A DNA stretch of 64,000 nucleotides from an uncultured Marinobacter sp. (GCF_913055835.1 NZ_CAJXKQ010000005.1:1-64000); one strand, 5' to 3'; shown: positions 33,277 through 42,609, counted from the first letter of the stretch. The notes: generated from the sequence alone by a model not told the origin. Numbers and translations: made by a program.

Positions 33277-34488
33277 TTAGTTATTAACCAGCTTGCACTT
33301 GCTCTCGGAGAGCGGACGGTAAGATTCTTCCGCCGGAATGGTCCGCAGGATCTTGTACAGATCCCACTCATTCGTGGACTCAGCCGGAGTTTTCACTTCC
33401 GCCAGGTACATGTCGTGCACCATACGGCCGTCAACACGGATCTTGCCGTTCTTGGCAAACATGTCGTTGATGGGCGTATCCATCATCTGTTTGCGCACTG
33501 TCTGGGCATCATCGGAACCGGTCGCCTTGACTGCGTTCAGGTACTGCATGGTGCTGGAGTAGATACCGGCGTGAACCATGGTCGGACGAACACCGGTCTC
33601 TTCCATGAAGCGATCAGACCATTCACGGGTCTCGTCGTTCATGTCCCAGTACCAGCCGGTGGTCAACTGGATGCCCTGAGCGGTTTCCGCACCCAGTGCG
33701 TGCACGTCGGTCAGGAACAGCAGCAGGGCTGCAAGAGTCTGGCCAGACTGGGTGACACCGAACTCACTGGCCGTTGTAATGGCGTTGGTGGTGTCAGCAC
33801 CGGCGTTTGCCAGGCCGATTACATCAGCGCCGGAGGCCTGGGCCTGCAGGATGAAGGAGGAGAAATCCTGGGTCGGGAACGGATGGCGCACAGTGCCGAT
33901 CACTTCACCGCCGTTAGCCTCAACAACGCGGGTCACGTCGCCTTCCAGAGCGTGGCCGAACGCGTAATCGGCAGTCAGCATGTACCAGGTTTTGCCGCCT
34001 TCTTTAACGACCGCACTGGCGGTACCGTTGGCCAGCGGATAAGTGTCGTAAACGTAGTGGATGTGGTTCGGGGTGCAGTGTTCGTTGGTGATACTGGAAG
34101 CGGCTGAACCGGAGATGATACCCAGGCGATCGTTCTCTTCCAGAATCTTGCTCACGGCAATAGAAACGGAAGAAGCCACCATACCGGCCACCAGATCAAC
34201 ATCCTCGTTCTCAACCCAGCGACGAACGGTGCTGGAGGAAGTATCGGGGCTGTTGCGGTCATCAGCACTGACCACTTCGATCTTGGCGCCATTTACCTGA
34301 CCACCAAAGTCAGCGATCGCCATTTCCAGGGCCTTCAGCCCGTTGGGGCCTGCCAGGTCACGGTAGGTGCCGGACATGTCTGCCAGGTAACCGATCTTGA
34401 CCGTGTCGTTGGAAATAGCCGCTTGGGCTCCGCTTGCCATCATGGCTGATGCAACGGCTGATGTCAGAAGCTTTTTCATCATTGTCAT
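33277..34488 (-). CDS. livK: ABC transporter substrate-binding protein (LivK-like)
   Basis: A 403-residue periplasmic type-I binding protein with signal peptide ending SGAQAAIS. The mature protein reads VKIGYLADMSGTYRDLAGPNGLKALEMAI, then VDLVAGMVASSVSIAVSKI and TWYMLTADYAFGHALEGDV. It is about 30 residues longer than classic LivK and resembles members that bind aromatic or organic acids, so substrate is open. GGAG is eight bases upstream of ATG 34488. Confidence 0.9.
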   Translation of the reverse strand: MTMMKKLLTSAVASAMMASGAQAAISNDTVKIGYLADMSGTYRDLAGPNGLKALEMAIADFGGQVNGAKIEVVSADDRNSPDTSSSTVRRWVENEDVDLVAGMVASSVSIAVSKILEENDRLGIISGSAASSITNEHCTPNHIHYVYDTYPLANGTASAVVKEGGKTWYMLTADYAFGHALEGDVTRVVEANGGEVIGTVRHPFPTQDFSSFILQAQASGADVIGLANAGADTTNAITTASEFGVTQSGQTLAALLLFLTDVHALGAETAQGIQLTTGWYWDMNDETREWSDRFMEETGVRPTMVHAGIYSSTMQYLNAVKATGSDDAQTVRKQMMDTPINDMFAKNGKIRVDGRMVHDMYLAEVKTPAESTNEWDLYKILRTIPAEESYRPLSESKCKLVNN

Positions 34489-34560
34489 TGTTGTATCTCC
34501 GCTACTGTCTTGCGTTGGTTCGGGTTGTTGTTGCTTTTCTTGCTCTCGTCCTATCCGGGA

Positions 34561-35283
34561 TCAGACCCCCAAATAGCGATCCAGCACCGACTGCTTGGAA
34601 CTCAGTTCGTTGGCGCTGATTTCTTCCACAATCTGACCGTGCTCAACAACGTAATGACGGTCGGCTAACGGTGCTGCGAAGTGGAAATTCTGCTCAACCA
34701 GGACAATGGTCAGCCCCTTGTTTTTCAGGGCAATCAGGACCTCTCCCAGTTTTTCTACGATGACCGGGGCAAGACCCTCGGTGATTTCGTCCAGCAGCAG
34801 CATGTTGGCGCCGGTGCGCAGAATGCGCGCCATAGCCAGCATCTGCTGCTCGCCGCCGGACAGCTTGGTGCCCTGGCTGGAACGTCGTTCATACAGGTTT
34901 GGGAACATGTTGTAGATTTCTTCCAGGCTCATGCCGCCACTGCGCACAACCGGCGGCAGCGTCAGGTTCTCCTGGACACTGAGCGAGGAAAAAATGCCCC
35001 GATGCTCGGGGCAATACCCGACACCCAACCTGGCAATGTGGTGAGGCGCACAGGACATTGTCTCCTCACCGTTAATCATGATGGAGCCGGTGCGCCGGCC
35101 AACCATGTTCATGATGGCCTTGAGGGTTGTGCTCCGGCCAGCGCCGTTGCGGCCCAGCAACGTCACCAGTTCTCCGCGATTAACCACCATGTCGATGCCA
35201 TGGAGGATATGGGATTCGCCGTAAAAGGCATGCAATCCTGAAAGACGGAGCTGTTCGTATTCGCGATCTGAATTACTGCTCAT
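34561..35283 (-). CDS. livF: ABC transporter ATP-binding protein, LivF type, with atypical Walker A
   Basis: A 240-residue ATPase with signature KLSGGEQQMLAMARIL, Walker B MLLLDEITEGLAP and switch VEQNFHFA. The P-loop reads GRNGAGRST: the Walker A lysine is arginine at residue 50 (codon CGG). It otherwise looks intact, and its start overlaps the livG stop by four bases. The partner ATPase LivG has a normal P-loop. Whether this site hydrolyses ATP is uncertain. Confidence 0.93.
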   Translation of the reverse strand: MSSNSDREYEQLRLSGLHAFYGESHILHGIDMVVNRGELVTLLGRNGAGRSTTLKAIMNMVGRRTGSIMINGEETMSCAPHHIARLGVGYCPEHRGIFSSLSVQENLTLPPVVRSGGMSLEEIYNMFPNLYERRSSQGTKLSGGEQQMLAMARILRTGANMLLLDEITEGLAPVIVEKLGEVLIALKNKGLTIVLVEQNFHFAAPLADRHYVVEHGQIVEEISANELSSKQSVLDRYLGV

Positions 35284-36083
35284 TGCGCCGCCTCCGACTG
35301 TTCGCTGTCAGCGGTAGTACCCCGCTCTCCACTGCCATCACTGCCCATGTATACCTCTCGCACCCTTGGGTCGGCAGAGACAGCAGCATAATCGCCCTCG
35401 GTCAGAACGGCGCCCTGGGCCAGCACGGTAATGCGATCGCACAATTTGCTGACCACGCTAAGGTTGTGCTCAACCATCAGAACGGTTCTTCCCGCTGCCG
35501 CCTTGCGAACGAGCTCTACCACACGATCCACGTCTTCCGAACCCATGCCCTGGGTTGGCTCGTCAAGCAACAGGATTTCCGGCTCCATGGCCAGCGTGGT
35601 TGCCAACTCCAGAGCACGCTTGCGTCCGTAAGCCAACTCAACGGTGGTGGTGTTGGCAAACTCTGCAAGGCCAACGGCATCCAGAAGCTCCATGCAGCGC
35701 TGATTCAGTTTGTGCAGCGAATTACCGGATTTCCAGAAGCTGAAAGAGGTGCCCTCGAAGGTCTGCAGGGCTACGCGGATGTTCTCCAGCGCTGTCATGT
35801 GAGGGAATACGGCAGAGATCTGAAACGAGCGGACAATGCCCTGTCGGGCGATGGCGGCGGACTTCATGGTGGTGATGTCCTGATCCTTGAACAGGATCTG
35901 ACCGCGAGTCGGGATCAGGAATTTGGTGAGCAGATTGAAGACCGTGGTCTTGCCAGCACCGTTAGGGCCGATCAGGGCGTGAATATGGCCTTTCTGGACC
36001 TTCAGGTTCACGTCGTCGACCGCAACAAAGCCCTTGAATTCTTTGACAAGGTTACGGGTCTCCAGAACGTACTGTTCACTCAT
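35280..36083 (-). CDS. livG: ABC transporter ATP-binding protein, LivG type
   Basis: A 267-residue ATPase with Walker A GPNGAGKTT, LivG-specific GIVRSFQISAVFPHMTALENIRVAL, the unusual signature ELAYGRKRALELATTLA, Walker B ILLLDEPTQGM and VEHNLSVVSKLCDRI. A short acidic Ser/Gly-rich C-terminal tail follows. It is the first gene of the transporter block. A MerR-type dyad lies upstream at 36137-36158. Confidence 0.94.
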   Translation of the reverse strand: MSEQYVLETRNLVKEFKGFVAVDDVNLKVQKGHIHALIGPNGAGKTTVFNLLTKFLIPTRGQILFKDQDITTMKSAAIARQGIVRSFQISAVFPHMTALENIRVALQTFEGTSFSFWKSGNSLHKLNQRCMELLDAVGLAEFANTTTVELAYGRKRALELATTLAMEPEILLLDEPTQGMGSEDVDRVVELVRKAAAGRTVLMVEHNLSVVSKLCDRITVLAQGAVLTEGDYAAVSADPRVREVYMGSDGSGERGTTADSEQSEAAQ

Positions 36084-36136
36084 GAGCCAATCTACCTTTG
36101 TTATTGTTGTGCGTTTTGTCTGGTTACCAGATTAGA

Positions 36137-36158
36137 TTGACGTATACGTAAACGTCAA
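36137..36158. promoter_or_regulatory. MerR-type dyad upstream of livG
   Basis: A 22-bp near-perfect palindrome built from TTGACGT...ACGTCAA half-sites lies 54 bp before the livG start. It resembles the sites of LiuR-type MerR regulators of branched-chain amino/fatty acid catabolism as I recall them. The regulator gene is not in this window. Confidence 0.55.
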
Positions 36159-36161
36159 CAC

Positions 36162-36965
36162 TTAATTGCAGTTTTTAAGTACACTCTCGCTACGCAAAAA
36201 GTCGTATAGAAGGTCTACTACCTGGTCCTGCTTTTCCAGGTGGGGAGAGTGCCCGGTTTCCTCAAGAAGAACACCCTGGGCGTTGGGCCCGATACCCGCA
36301 ACTATATCTGTAACCTGCTCAGGCACCCCGTATTCATCGTTCTCCCCCTGAATGATCATAGCCGGACATTCGATTGCCGCCAGCCAGCGACTAAAATCCA
36401 TGGCCGCCTGAAAGCCCTCGTCTCGCCAGACTGTCTGCCAGGCATTAAAGAGGTCGTCGGTCCGGTTGCCGTGGTAGCGTGCCAAACGATCACGTATATC
36501 GGTCTCTCGATAGCGAACGGCCATCTCTTCGATACCGGCAAGGGTAAGGTGATCCGCGTAGATGTGCGCGGCCATGGTTGCCAGAGCCTTCATGCGACGC
36601 CCCATTGCCCCAGCAGCCACCAGAGCAATGGAACCACCATCACTGTGCCCGATCAGCACAACATCCCTGATTTGGAGCTTATCCAACAACCGGGGCAGCC
36701 ACCGATGACCGGCAACCTCCAGGTAATCGTATGGGCGAGGAAGCTCTTCGTCAGACGAGTGGCCATAACCCTGCCGATTGTAGACCAGCGCATCACAGCC
36801 GGTTGCTTTCGCCAGTTTTTCCGGAAACTTCCGCCACAAAGCGATGCTGCCGAGGGATTCATGGAGAAAAACCAGCACCGGGCCTTTCGGCTCTGCGTGC
36901 TGGATCCGCCTCACTTCCAGTTCAACACCGTCGCCTACCGACACCATCATGTCACGAATCTGCAT
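36162..36965 (-). CDS. Alpha/beta hydrolase
   Basis: The 267-residue cytosolic hydrolase shows LVFLHESLGSIALWRKFPEKLAKATGCDALVYNRQGYGHS, nucleophile elbow IGHSDGGSIAL, acid region QGENDEYGVPEQ and catalytic His in EETGHSPHLEK. The triad Ser-Asp/Glu-His is complete. It may cleave an ester or thioester related to the substrate carried by the adjacent transporter and activated by the acyl-CoA synthetase. It starts four bases after the PaaI thioesterase gene ends, so it belongs to that operon. Confidence 0.88.
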   Translation of the reverse strand: MQIRDMMVSVGDGVELEVRRIQHAEPKGPVLVFLHESLGSIALWRKFPEKLAKATGCDALVYNRQGYGHSSDEELPRPYDYLEVAGHRWLPRLLDKLQIRDVVLIGHSDGGSIALVAAGAMGRRMKALATMAAHIYADHLTLAGIEEMAVRYRETDIRDRLARYHGNRTDDLFNAWQTVWRDEGFQAAMDFSRWLAAIECPAMIIQGENDEYGVPEQVTDIVAGIGPNAQGVLLEETGHSPHLEKQDQVVDLLYDFLRSESVLKNCN

Positions 36966-36969
36966 GGCG

Positions 36970-37386
36970 TTACCGGTTAGGCGGAATGGAGTAAGTCATG
37001 GTGGAGTGGGCCACCGGCTCTTCCGCGCCTTCAGAGTAGACAAACACCTCACCCACACCCATGGTGCGGCCCACTTTCAGCATGGTGGCACGGGCCCAGA
37101 TCGGCTGATGAGCCACCGGCTTGCGGAGGAAATTGATATTGAGGTTGGTGGTGACTGCCAGGGGAACCAGGCCAATCTTGCTCAACAAAGCCGCGTACAG
37201 GGTGACATCCGCCAGCCCCATCATGGCCGGCCCGGAGACGGTGCCCCCGGGCCTCAGGTGCTCCTCATCCACTTCCAGCTTCATCTCTGCCCAACCATCC
37301 CCGAGTTTCTGCAGGGTGCCGTAAGCGGCCCCCTGCGGAAACTGCTCGTCAAGGAAGGCCTGCAGCTCTTCAAACGTAATGATCAT
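36970..37386 (-). CDS. PaaI-type hotdog-fold thioesterase
   Basis: A 138-residue hotdog protein: HLRPGGTVSGPAMMGLADVTLYAALLSKIG is the core helix with the catalytic Asp region. VTTNLNINFLRKPVAHQPIWARATMLKVGRTMGVGEVFVYSEG follows. It likely hydrolyses acyl-CoA esters to protect the CoA pool. It overlaps the acyl-CoA synthetase stop by four bases (ATGA). Confidence 0.9.
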   Translation of the reverse strand: MIITFEELQAFLDEQFPQGAAYGTLQKLGDGWAEMKLEVDEEHLRPGGTVSGPAMMGLADVTLYAALLSKIGLVPLAVTTNLNINFLRKPVAHQPIWARATMLKVGRTMGVGEVFVYSEGAEEPVAHSTMTYSIPPNR

Positions 37387-39032
37387 GCGCCGATTTCTTC
37401 CTTGGCCTGATTACGCAGAACGAAGCGCTGGATTTTCCCACTGGGTGTCTTGGGCAGTTCGTCAACGAACTCGATTTCCCGCGGGAAAGCGTGGGTAGAA
37501 AGCCTGCGACGTACCAGTTCCTGAAGCTCGTCTTTCAGGGCCTGCTCGTCCCCGATTGCATAGTCGCCCTTGATCACCACATAGGCCTTGATGATGGAGC
37601 CGCGCTTCTCATCGGGCTTGCCGACAACACCTGACTCCGCCACAGCGGCGTGCTCCAGCAAGGTGCTCTCAACGTCTGCCGGACCCACCCGGTAGCCGGC
37701 CGTGGTGATGATGTCATCATCCCGGCCACTGAAGGAGAAGTTGCCATTGCCATGGTTGATGACCATATCGCCTGTGAGGTAGTAGCCGTTTACGAACGGG
37801 TCCTTTTCACCCCAGGTGTAACCGTCGAAGTGGAAAAGCGGGGACGCTTTTACGTCGACCGCCAACTGACCAACTTCACCCTCGCCTACTTCCTCATTTT
37901 TCTCGTTCAGTGCAACAACCTTGTGTCCCGGAGAGGCATAGCCCATGGAGCCTTCACGAACCGGATGCGCAAGACCGTGGAAGTTGCAGCAGGTCATGCC
38001 GGTCTCAGTTTGACCATAGTGATCTTTCACCGGGCAGAAATGACGGTTGCGAATCCAGTTCACCACTTCCGGGTTCAGGGGCTCACCGGCGCTGCTGGCA
38101 ACCCGAAGGCCCAGGTTCTCGCCTTCGGGCAGTACGTGGTCGTTGGCCTTCAGCAGGCGGTAAGCCGTGGGTGCCGCCGCCAGGTTGGTGATCTTGTATT
38201 TGCGGATCATGTCGTAGGTGGATTCGGGGGTAAAGCCACCCGGATTGAAATGCGTGGCGTGACCCATCAGAAGTGGCCCGACGACCGCATAGTAAAGTCC
38301 ATAGGCCCAACCAGGATCAGCCACGTTCCAGAACCGGTCACCATCCTGCAGATCAATGGCGTATTTCATGTATACGTAGAACGCCAGGAGCGCTTTGGCC
38401 GGGACAGCAACACCCTTCGATTTACCGACGGTTCCGGAAGTAAACATCTGCAGGAACGGATCGTCGCCCTTGATCATGACAGGCTCAAATTCACTGGACT
38501 GAGCCGCCAGGGTTTCCTCGAAGTCCGGGATGTCCGCGCCAATCTCACTGGCGTTGACACCCACAACCGGCGGGCAGACTTTGACATCGTTCAGCTTGGG
38601 ATAGTTCTCCGGGTTAGTCACTACCAGCTTGGTGCTGGCCCGCTCAAAACGGTATTCAATGGCGCCGGAACCAAAGGCTGTAAACAGCGGCTGATACACG
38701 GCACCGGCACGCAGGGTTCCGGCGATAACGATGAGCAGCTCCGGAGTGCGCGGCAGGAGTGCAGCCACCCGATCGCCCTTCCCGATGCCCTGGGATTTCA
38801 GATAATTGGCGAAGCGCGCAGAGGCGTCTTTCAGCTCGGCAAAAGTCAGACTGCCATCGCCGCCATCCTCGGTTTCGTAGTAGAGAGCAACCCGACTGGG
38901 GTCGTCTGCCCACTTATCGCAGATTTCGTGGCACACGTTGAGCCCGCTATCCAGACGTCCATCCAGGATGTCCGCTTCCAGAGCAGCAGGATCGAAGTTG
39001 TTGTAAACGTCGGTATATTCCGGAAGGCTCAT
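37383..39032 (-). CDS. AMP-forming acyl-CoA synthetase
   Basis: A 549-residue ANL-superfamily enzyme with P-loop MFTSGTVGKSKGVAVP, DHYGQTETGMTCCNFHG, YLTGDMVINHGNGNFSFSGRDDDIITTAGYRVGPADVES and C-terminal catalytic Lys in PKTPSGKIQR. It converts a carboxylic acid to the CoA thioester through an acyl-AMP. It resembles short/medium-chain and aryl acid ligases, but the acid is not deducible. ATG 39032 follows AGGAG with 6-nt spacing, better than TTG 39038. It is the first gene of an operon with thioesterase and hydrolase, possibly continuing to the Liv-type transporter. Confidence 0.92.
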   Translation of the reverse strand: MSLPEYTDVYNNFDPAALEADILDGRLDSGLNVCHEICDKWADDPSRVALYYETEDGGDGSLTFAELKDASARFANYLKSQGIGKGDRVAALLPRTPELLIVIAGTLRAGAVYQPLFTAFGSGAIEYRFERASTKLVVTNPENYPKLNDVKVCPPVVGVNASEIGADIPDFEETLAAQSSEFEPVMIKGDDPFLQMFTSGTVGKSKGVAVPAKALLAFYVYMKYAIDLQDGDRFWNVADPGWAYGLYYAVVGPLLMGHATHFNPGGFTPESTYDMIRKYKITNLAAAPTAYRLLKANDHVLPEGENLGLRVASSAGEPLNPEVVNWIRNRHFCPVKDHYGQTETGMTCCNFHGLAHPVREGSMGYASPGHKVVALNEKNEEVGEGEVGQLAVDVKASPLFHFDGYTWGEKDPFVNGYYLTGDMVINHGNGNFSFSGRDDDIITTAGYRVGPADVESTLLEHAAVAESGVVGKPDEKRGSIIKAYVVIKGDYAIGDEQALKDELQELVRRRLSTHAFPREIEFVDELPKTPSGKIQRFVLRNQAKEEIGA

Positions 39033-39091
39033 TCTCAACTCCTGTTGTTTTTATCATTGAAAGCACGGGTCAAGGTTTAGCACAGGCTTCA

Positions 39092-39115
39092 CTTTACGTA
39101 AAGGTAAACTTTAGA
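39092..39115. promoter_or_regulatory. MerR-type dyad upstream of acyl-CoA synthetase gene
   Basis: Contains the palindrome CTTTACGTAAAG (39093-39104) and the longer TTTACGTAAAGGTAAA (39094-39109). It is similar in half-sites to the dyad before livG, pointing to one regulator for both. Confidence 0.5.
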
Positions 39116-39204
39116 CCAAAAAGGAAGAAAATTGCCGGGTTTTATGAGGTGGAAAACCGGGCGCAGCGAGTATGCCGCGCCCGGAAAGAGGTCCGGAACG
39201 GAGC

Positions 39205-40266
39205 TCAGGACTGAGGGGTGATTTTTCCGGTGTGGCGACTCGATAGAATGTGGTGCAGTGAACCACACTCCACCATGGGATCATCACAATTGACCACGAT
39301 GTCGGAACGGGCAATGACATACCCCTTGCCGGTGATGCTGTTCTTGATCACCTGGTACTCGCCCTCCTGCTCTACAGAGGTAAATTCGCCGATAAATCCC
39401 GTTTCCCTGAGTGAGATGGTTTCGAGTTTGTCGCCCGGCTTAATGCTGCCTTCGTAGTTCATCAGCGCCAGGCGCGCTGAAGTGCCAGTGCCCGTTGTAC
39501 TCCGGCAAATCACACCGGGATGCACATAGGTCGCGGACCTGGACCGGTAATAGCCGTCTGCCACTTGCTCAACAGGCCCCATGAAGTGGAGGAACGGCAA
39601 CGGCCCCACATCGCCCAGGGTGTAATGGGAGAAGCCCCGCTCGGCCTGGATGGCTTCGACGATGGCATGAGCGGTTTCCGCCAGCTTGCGCTCTTCGTCC
39701 AGAGTGAGGTCAAAGCCCATGCTGGCCGCATCAACCAGGGCGTAAAAGCCGCCGCTGTAGGCAACGCTGTAGGTAACCTCACCCAGTGAGGGAACATCGA
39801 TGCTGGCCTTGTAGGTGTGGATATAACTGGGCAGCCCTTCACAGGTGACAGCCTCTACCACCCCGTCGTGTACGGTCGCCTCGATCTGGACCAGACCAGC
39901 AGGCGACTCCAGCATGAAATTCTGCTTGCCTTCCTGTTTCGGAACAATGCCCGATTCCAGCACGGCGGTAGCCGTACAGATGGTGTTGGAGCCGGAGTAG
40001 ATCGGGTAGCCCATGACTTCCATGATGATGTAACCGGCGGCAGCCCGGGGATCGGTAGGCGGTACCAGTAAATCCACTGACATCTCCGGCACGCCATAAG
40101 GCTCCTCCAGAAGCAGCCGGCGCAGGCCGTCGGCGTCATCCCGGAGATATTCCATCTGCGCCCGAACGGTGTCGCCCGGCAACAAGTCTATCCCGCCAGT
40201 CACAATCCGGCTGACATCACCGCCGGCGTGGGTATCCATCAACTGAATGGTCAGTTCCGGTTTCAT
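39205..40266 (-). CDS. Proline racemase-family enzyme, trans-3-hydroxy-L-proline dehydratase-like
   Basis: A 353-residue protein of the proline racemase fold. The first catalytic position, normally Cys in MCGH, is Ser91 in YSGSNTIC. The second, normally Cys in SPCGTGTSA, is Thr258 in STTGTGTSAR. A Thr at the second site is the mark of trans-3-hydroxy-L-proline dehydratases, so racemase or epimerase activity is unlikely. ATG 40266 is chosen because the longer frame to 40308 lies in the upstream gene. The stop of that gene and this ATG share a base (TGATG), so translation is coupled to the alcohol dehydrogenase. Confidence 0.85.
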   Translation of the reverse strand: MKPELTIQLMDTHAGGDVSRIVTGGIDLLPGDTVRAQMEYLRDDADGLRRLLLEEPYGVPEMSVDLLVPPTDPRAAAGYIIMEVMGYPIYSGSNTICTATAVLESGIVPKQEGKQNFMLESPAGLVQIEATVHDGVVEAVTCEGLPSYIHTYKASIDVPSLGEVTYSVAYSGGFYALVDAASMGFDLTLDEERKLAETAHAIVEAIQAERGFSHYTLGDVGPLPFLHFMGPVEQVADGYYRSRSATYVHPGVICRSTTGTGTSARLALMNYEGSIKPGDKLETISLRETGFIGEFTSVEQEGEYQVIKNSITGKGYVIARSDIVVNCDDPMVECGSLHHILSSRHTGKITPQS

Positions 40267-41408
40267 CAAGCGCTCTCCAGGGACCAGGGTTGGCCGTGTT
40301 CTTCCCATTGTGAGTCGGGAACGATCACGATCTTGCCGAGATAATTACTACCCCGGTTCACAAAGTATTCTTCTGCCCGATGCAGATCAGAGAGCCTGAA
40401 CGCACCGTGCAGAACAGGTTTCAACTGCCCTCCCCGGATCCAGGCCATCAGTTGTTCCGCCTCTTCCCGGGTACCATGGGATACCCCGAAAATCTGCACC
40501 TGGTACAGGTAGATCCGGGTCCACAGGATTTCGCTGATGTTGCCACCACTGGCACCGGCAATGCTCAGGCGCGGGTAGGTGCTGCGGGCGTTCATATCAA
40601 AGATCATGGTGTCGATGAACACATCGGTCATCTCCCCGCCGACCAGGTCCATCACCGCGTCGATGGGCTTGCCACCGGTTTCCGCTTTCACCCGGTCCAC
40701 GAAGCTGTCCATATCGGAGCGGTCCAGCACCGCTTCGGCGCCCAGCTCCAGCAGAGCTTCCGCCTTGTCCTGTTTGCTGAGGGCGTACGGAATGGCCCCC
40801 ATGATCCGGCAGAGCTGGATGAGGGCCGTGCCAACGCCGCCACTGGCACCGGTAACCAGCACCCGCTCGCCCGCCTTGATGTTGGCCGACGTGAGCATGT
40901 GCATGGCGGTCTGGTAGGAACACATTCCCATGGACGCCACTTCGGCATCCGACAGTTCAGCGTTGGGAATGTGATGGAACTGGTCGGACGGCAGTGCCAC
41001 ATATTCGGCGTAGCCGCCATCGGCACCGTGGCCGAAGTAATCCGGGGTGAGATTGATGTCCCGCCGGTCATTGGCGTAGATGTTAAAATCCAGCAGCCCG
41101 CGCTCGCCGATGCGGGACTCAGCCACGCCGTCACCAACGGCCACAACCAGGCCGGCGATATCTGCCCCCTGAATCCGCGGAAAAACCAGCGTGGGCTTGC
41201 CGCCCATCTGGAAGGATGTCATTTCGCCTTTTTTGGTCGGGTAAAGCCCTTCCCGCGCTTTGCGGTCGGTGTTGTTTTTCGCCGTGGCCGTAACCCGGAC
41301 GAGCACCTCGCCCGGCCCTGGAGCCGGAACTGGCACGTCCTGATACTCCAGTTTATCAACTCCACCGTGACCGGTCAGAACCATGGCTTTCATGGTATTC
41401 GGGATCAT
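40266..41408 (-). CDS. Zinc-type alcohol dehydrogenase/quinone reductase family protein
   Basis: A 380-residue MDR-superfamily enzyme: VPAPGPGEVLVRVTATAKNNTDRKAREG at the N-terminus, RIQGADIAGLVVAVG, the NAD(P) loop GERVLVTGASGGVGTALIQLC and GAEAVLDRSD. Classical zinc ligands (CxxxxC at the catalytic site) are not obvious. It resembles NADPH-quinone reductase or crotonyl-CoA reductase-type members. Coupled translation with the proline racemase-family gene suggests a joint pathway, but the substrate is unknown. Confidence 0.88.
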   Translation of the reverse strand: MIPNTMKAMVLTGHGGVDKLEYQDVPVPAPGPGEVLVRVTATAKNNTDRKAREGLYPTKKGEMTSFQMGGKPTLVFPRIQGADIAGLVVAVGDGVAESRIGERGLLDFNIYANDRRDINLTPDYFGHGADGGYAEYVALPSDQFHHIPNAELSDAEVASMGMCSYQTAMHMLTSANIKAGERVLVTGASGGVGTALIQLCRIMGAIPYALSKQDKAEALLELGAEAVLDRSDMDSFVDRVKAETGGKPIDAVMDLVGGEMTDVFIDTMIFDMNARSTYPRLSIAGASGGNISEILWTRIYLYQVQIFGVSHGTREEAEQLMAWIRGGQLKPVLHGAFRLSDLHRAEEYFVNRGSNYLGKIVIVPDSQWEEHGQPWSLESA

Positions 41409-41508
41409 GGGCGAACGATCCTCCCTGTTTGCTGAATTTCGGGTATTCAGAGAGGATAGGTGAGTTTTACAGGCGTGTCAGTGCGTGTTGCGGGTATCCA
41501 TTATCAGG

Positions 41509-42609
41509 CTACCTGGCAATCACTTTATAGACCGGACGCAGCTTGGGAATCTGCTTGAGGACCACCTGGATGACCGTCATCAGAGGCACCGCCAGAAGCA
41601 CGCCTACCGGCCCCCATAGCCAGCCCCAGAAGAAGATCGAGACAAAGATGATCACCGGGTTGATCGCCATCCGAAATCCGTGAATCCACGGTTCGATAAA
41701 TAACCCCACGAGCATGGTTAACCCGAGGAATCCCAGAGGCGCTATGGCCATCATCCAGAGTTCATCCAGGCTCACCACGGAAACAATGGTCAGCATCGAA
41801 ATCGAGAGGATATTGCCCAGGTATGGGATGAAACGGGCAAGACCTGCCACCAACCCCCAGACAGCCGGATCGGGAAGGCCGACCGCCCAACTGATCAACC
41901 CGGTTGTTGTGCCAACAAACAGATTGCTCAAACCCAGCACCCCCAGGTACTGAGCTATTTGGTGCTGAGACTCATGGGTCATTCGCAAGACCGTTCTTCG
42001 TTGGTCTATCGGTAACTGACGGATGAAGTTGTGAATCAGCCGATCGCCACTAACCAGAAGAAAATAAGTCAGTGCCAGAGCCAATGCCAGGCCCGCGATG
42101 CCATTTCGGGCCTTGGCCATCAACTGGCTTCGCCAGGAGTCTGTCTGCAGAACAACAGTGGTTGGCTGCTGATCCGATTCCGAAAGCTCCTCCACAGACT
42201 TCTCAACCTGCTCTGCCGACTCGGTTACCCTGGCGATCTGGCGACTGATCTCGCTTTCGCCAACCAGCAAACGGGAGATTCCCTGGGGCACTTCCTCCAC
42301 CCACTTTAAGGCTGGAGTTGCGACCGCAAGGGTAATTCCGACAATCCCTGCCAGCACCAGCAGCACGAGAACCAGAGAACTGACCATTCGGGGAATTCGC
42401 CATTTCACAAAGGCTCTTTTAACAAGAGGAGACAGCAAAAGGCTTGTCATGACGGCAAGAATAATCGGCAGAACAATCTGGTGAGCCACATACAGCGTGT
42501 ACAGCACGCCCAGGCCGAACAACCCGTAAACCGGCGTCGCCAGGTCCGATGAAATCAGCGGGCGTTTGTTCTCTTCCGCCGGCTCGTTATTGGTGGATTG
42601 GCCGTCCAT
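41509..42609 (-). CDS. AI-2E family (PerM-like) transporter
   Basis: The 366-residue membrane protein has about eight helices. It opens with YGLFGLGVLYTLYVAHQIVLPIILAVMTSLLLSPLV, has a soluble helical stretch (residues 110-165), and ends ARFIPYLGNILSI...GWLWGPVGVLLAVPLMTVIQVVLKQIP, the family signature. Members export small molecules or ions such as AI-2 or Na+/H+. The substrate here cannot be told. Confidence 0.92.
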   Translation of the reverse strand: MDGQSTNNEPAEENKRPLISSDLATPVYGLFGLGVLYTLYVAHQIVLPIILAVMTSLLLSPLVKRAFVKWRIPRMVSSLVLVLLVLAGIVGITLAVATPALKWVEEVPQGISRLLVGESEISRQIARVTESAEQVEKSVEELSESDQQPTTVVLQTDSWRSQLMAKARNGIAGLALALALTYFLLVSGDRLIHNFIRQLPIDQRRTVLRMTHESQHQIAQYLGVLGLSNLFVGTTTGLISWAVGLPDPAVWGLVAGLARFIPYLGNILSISMLTIVSVVSLDELWMMAIAPLGFLGLTMLVGLFIEPWIHGFRMAINPVIIFVSIFFWGWLWGPVGVLLAVPLMTVIQVVLKQIPKLRPVYKVIAR

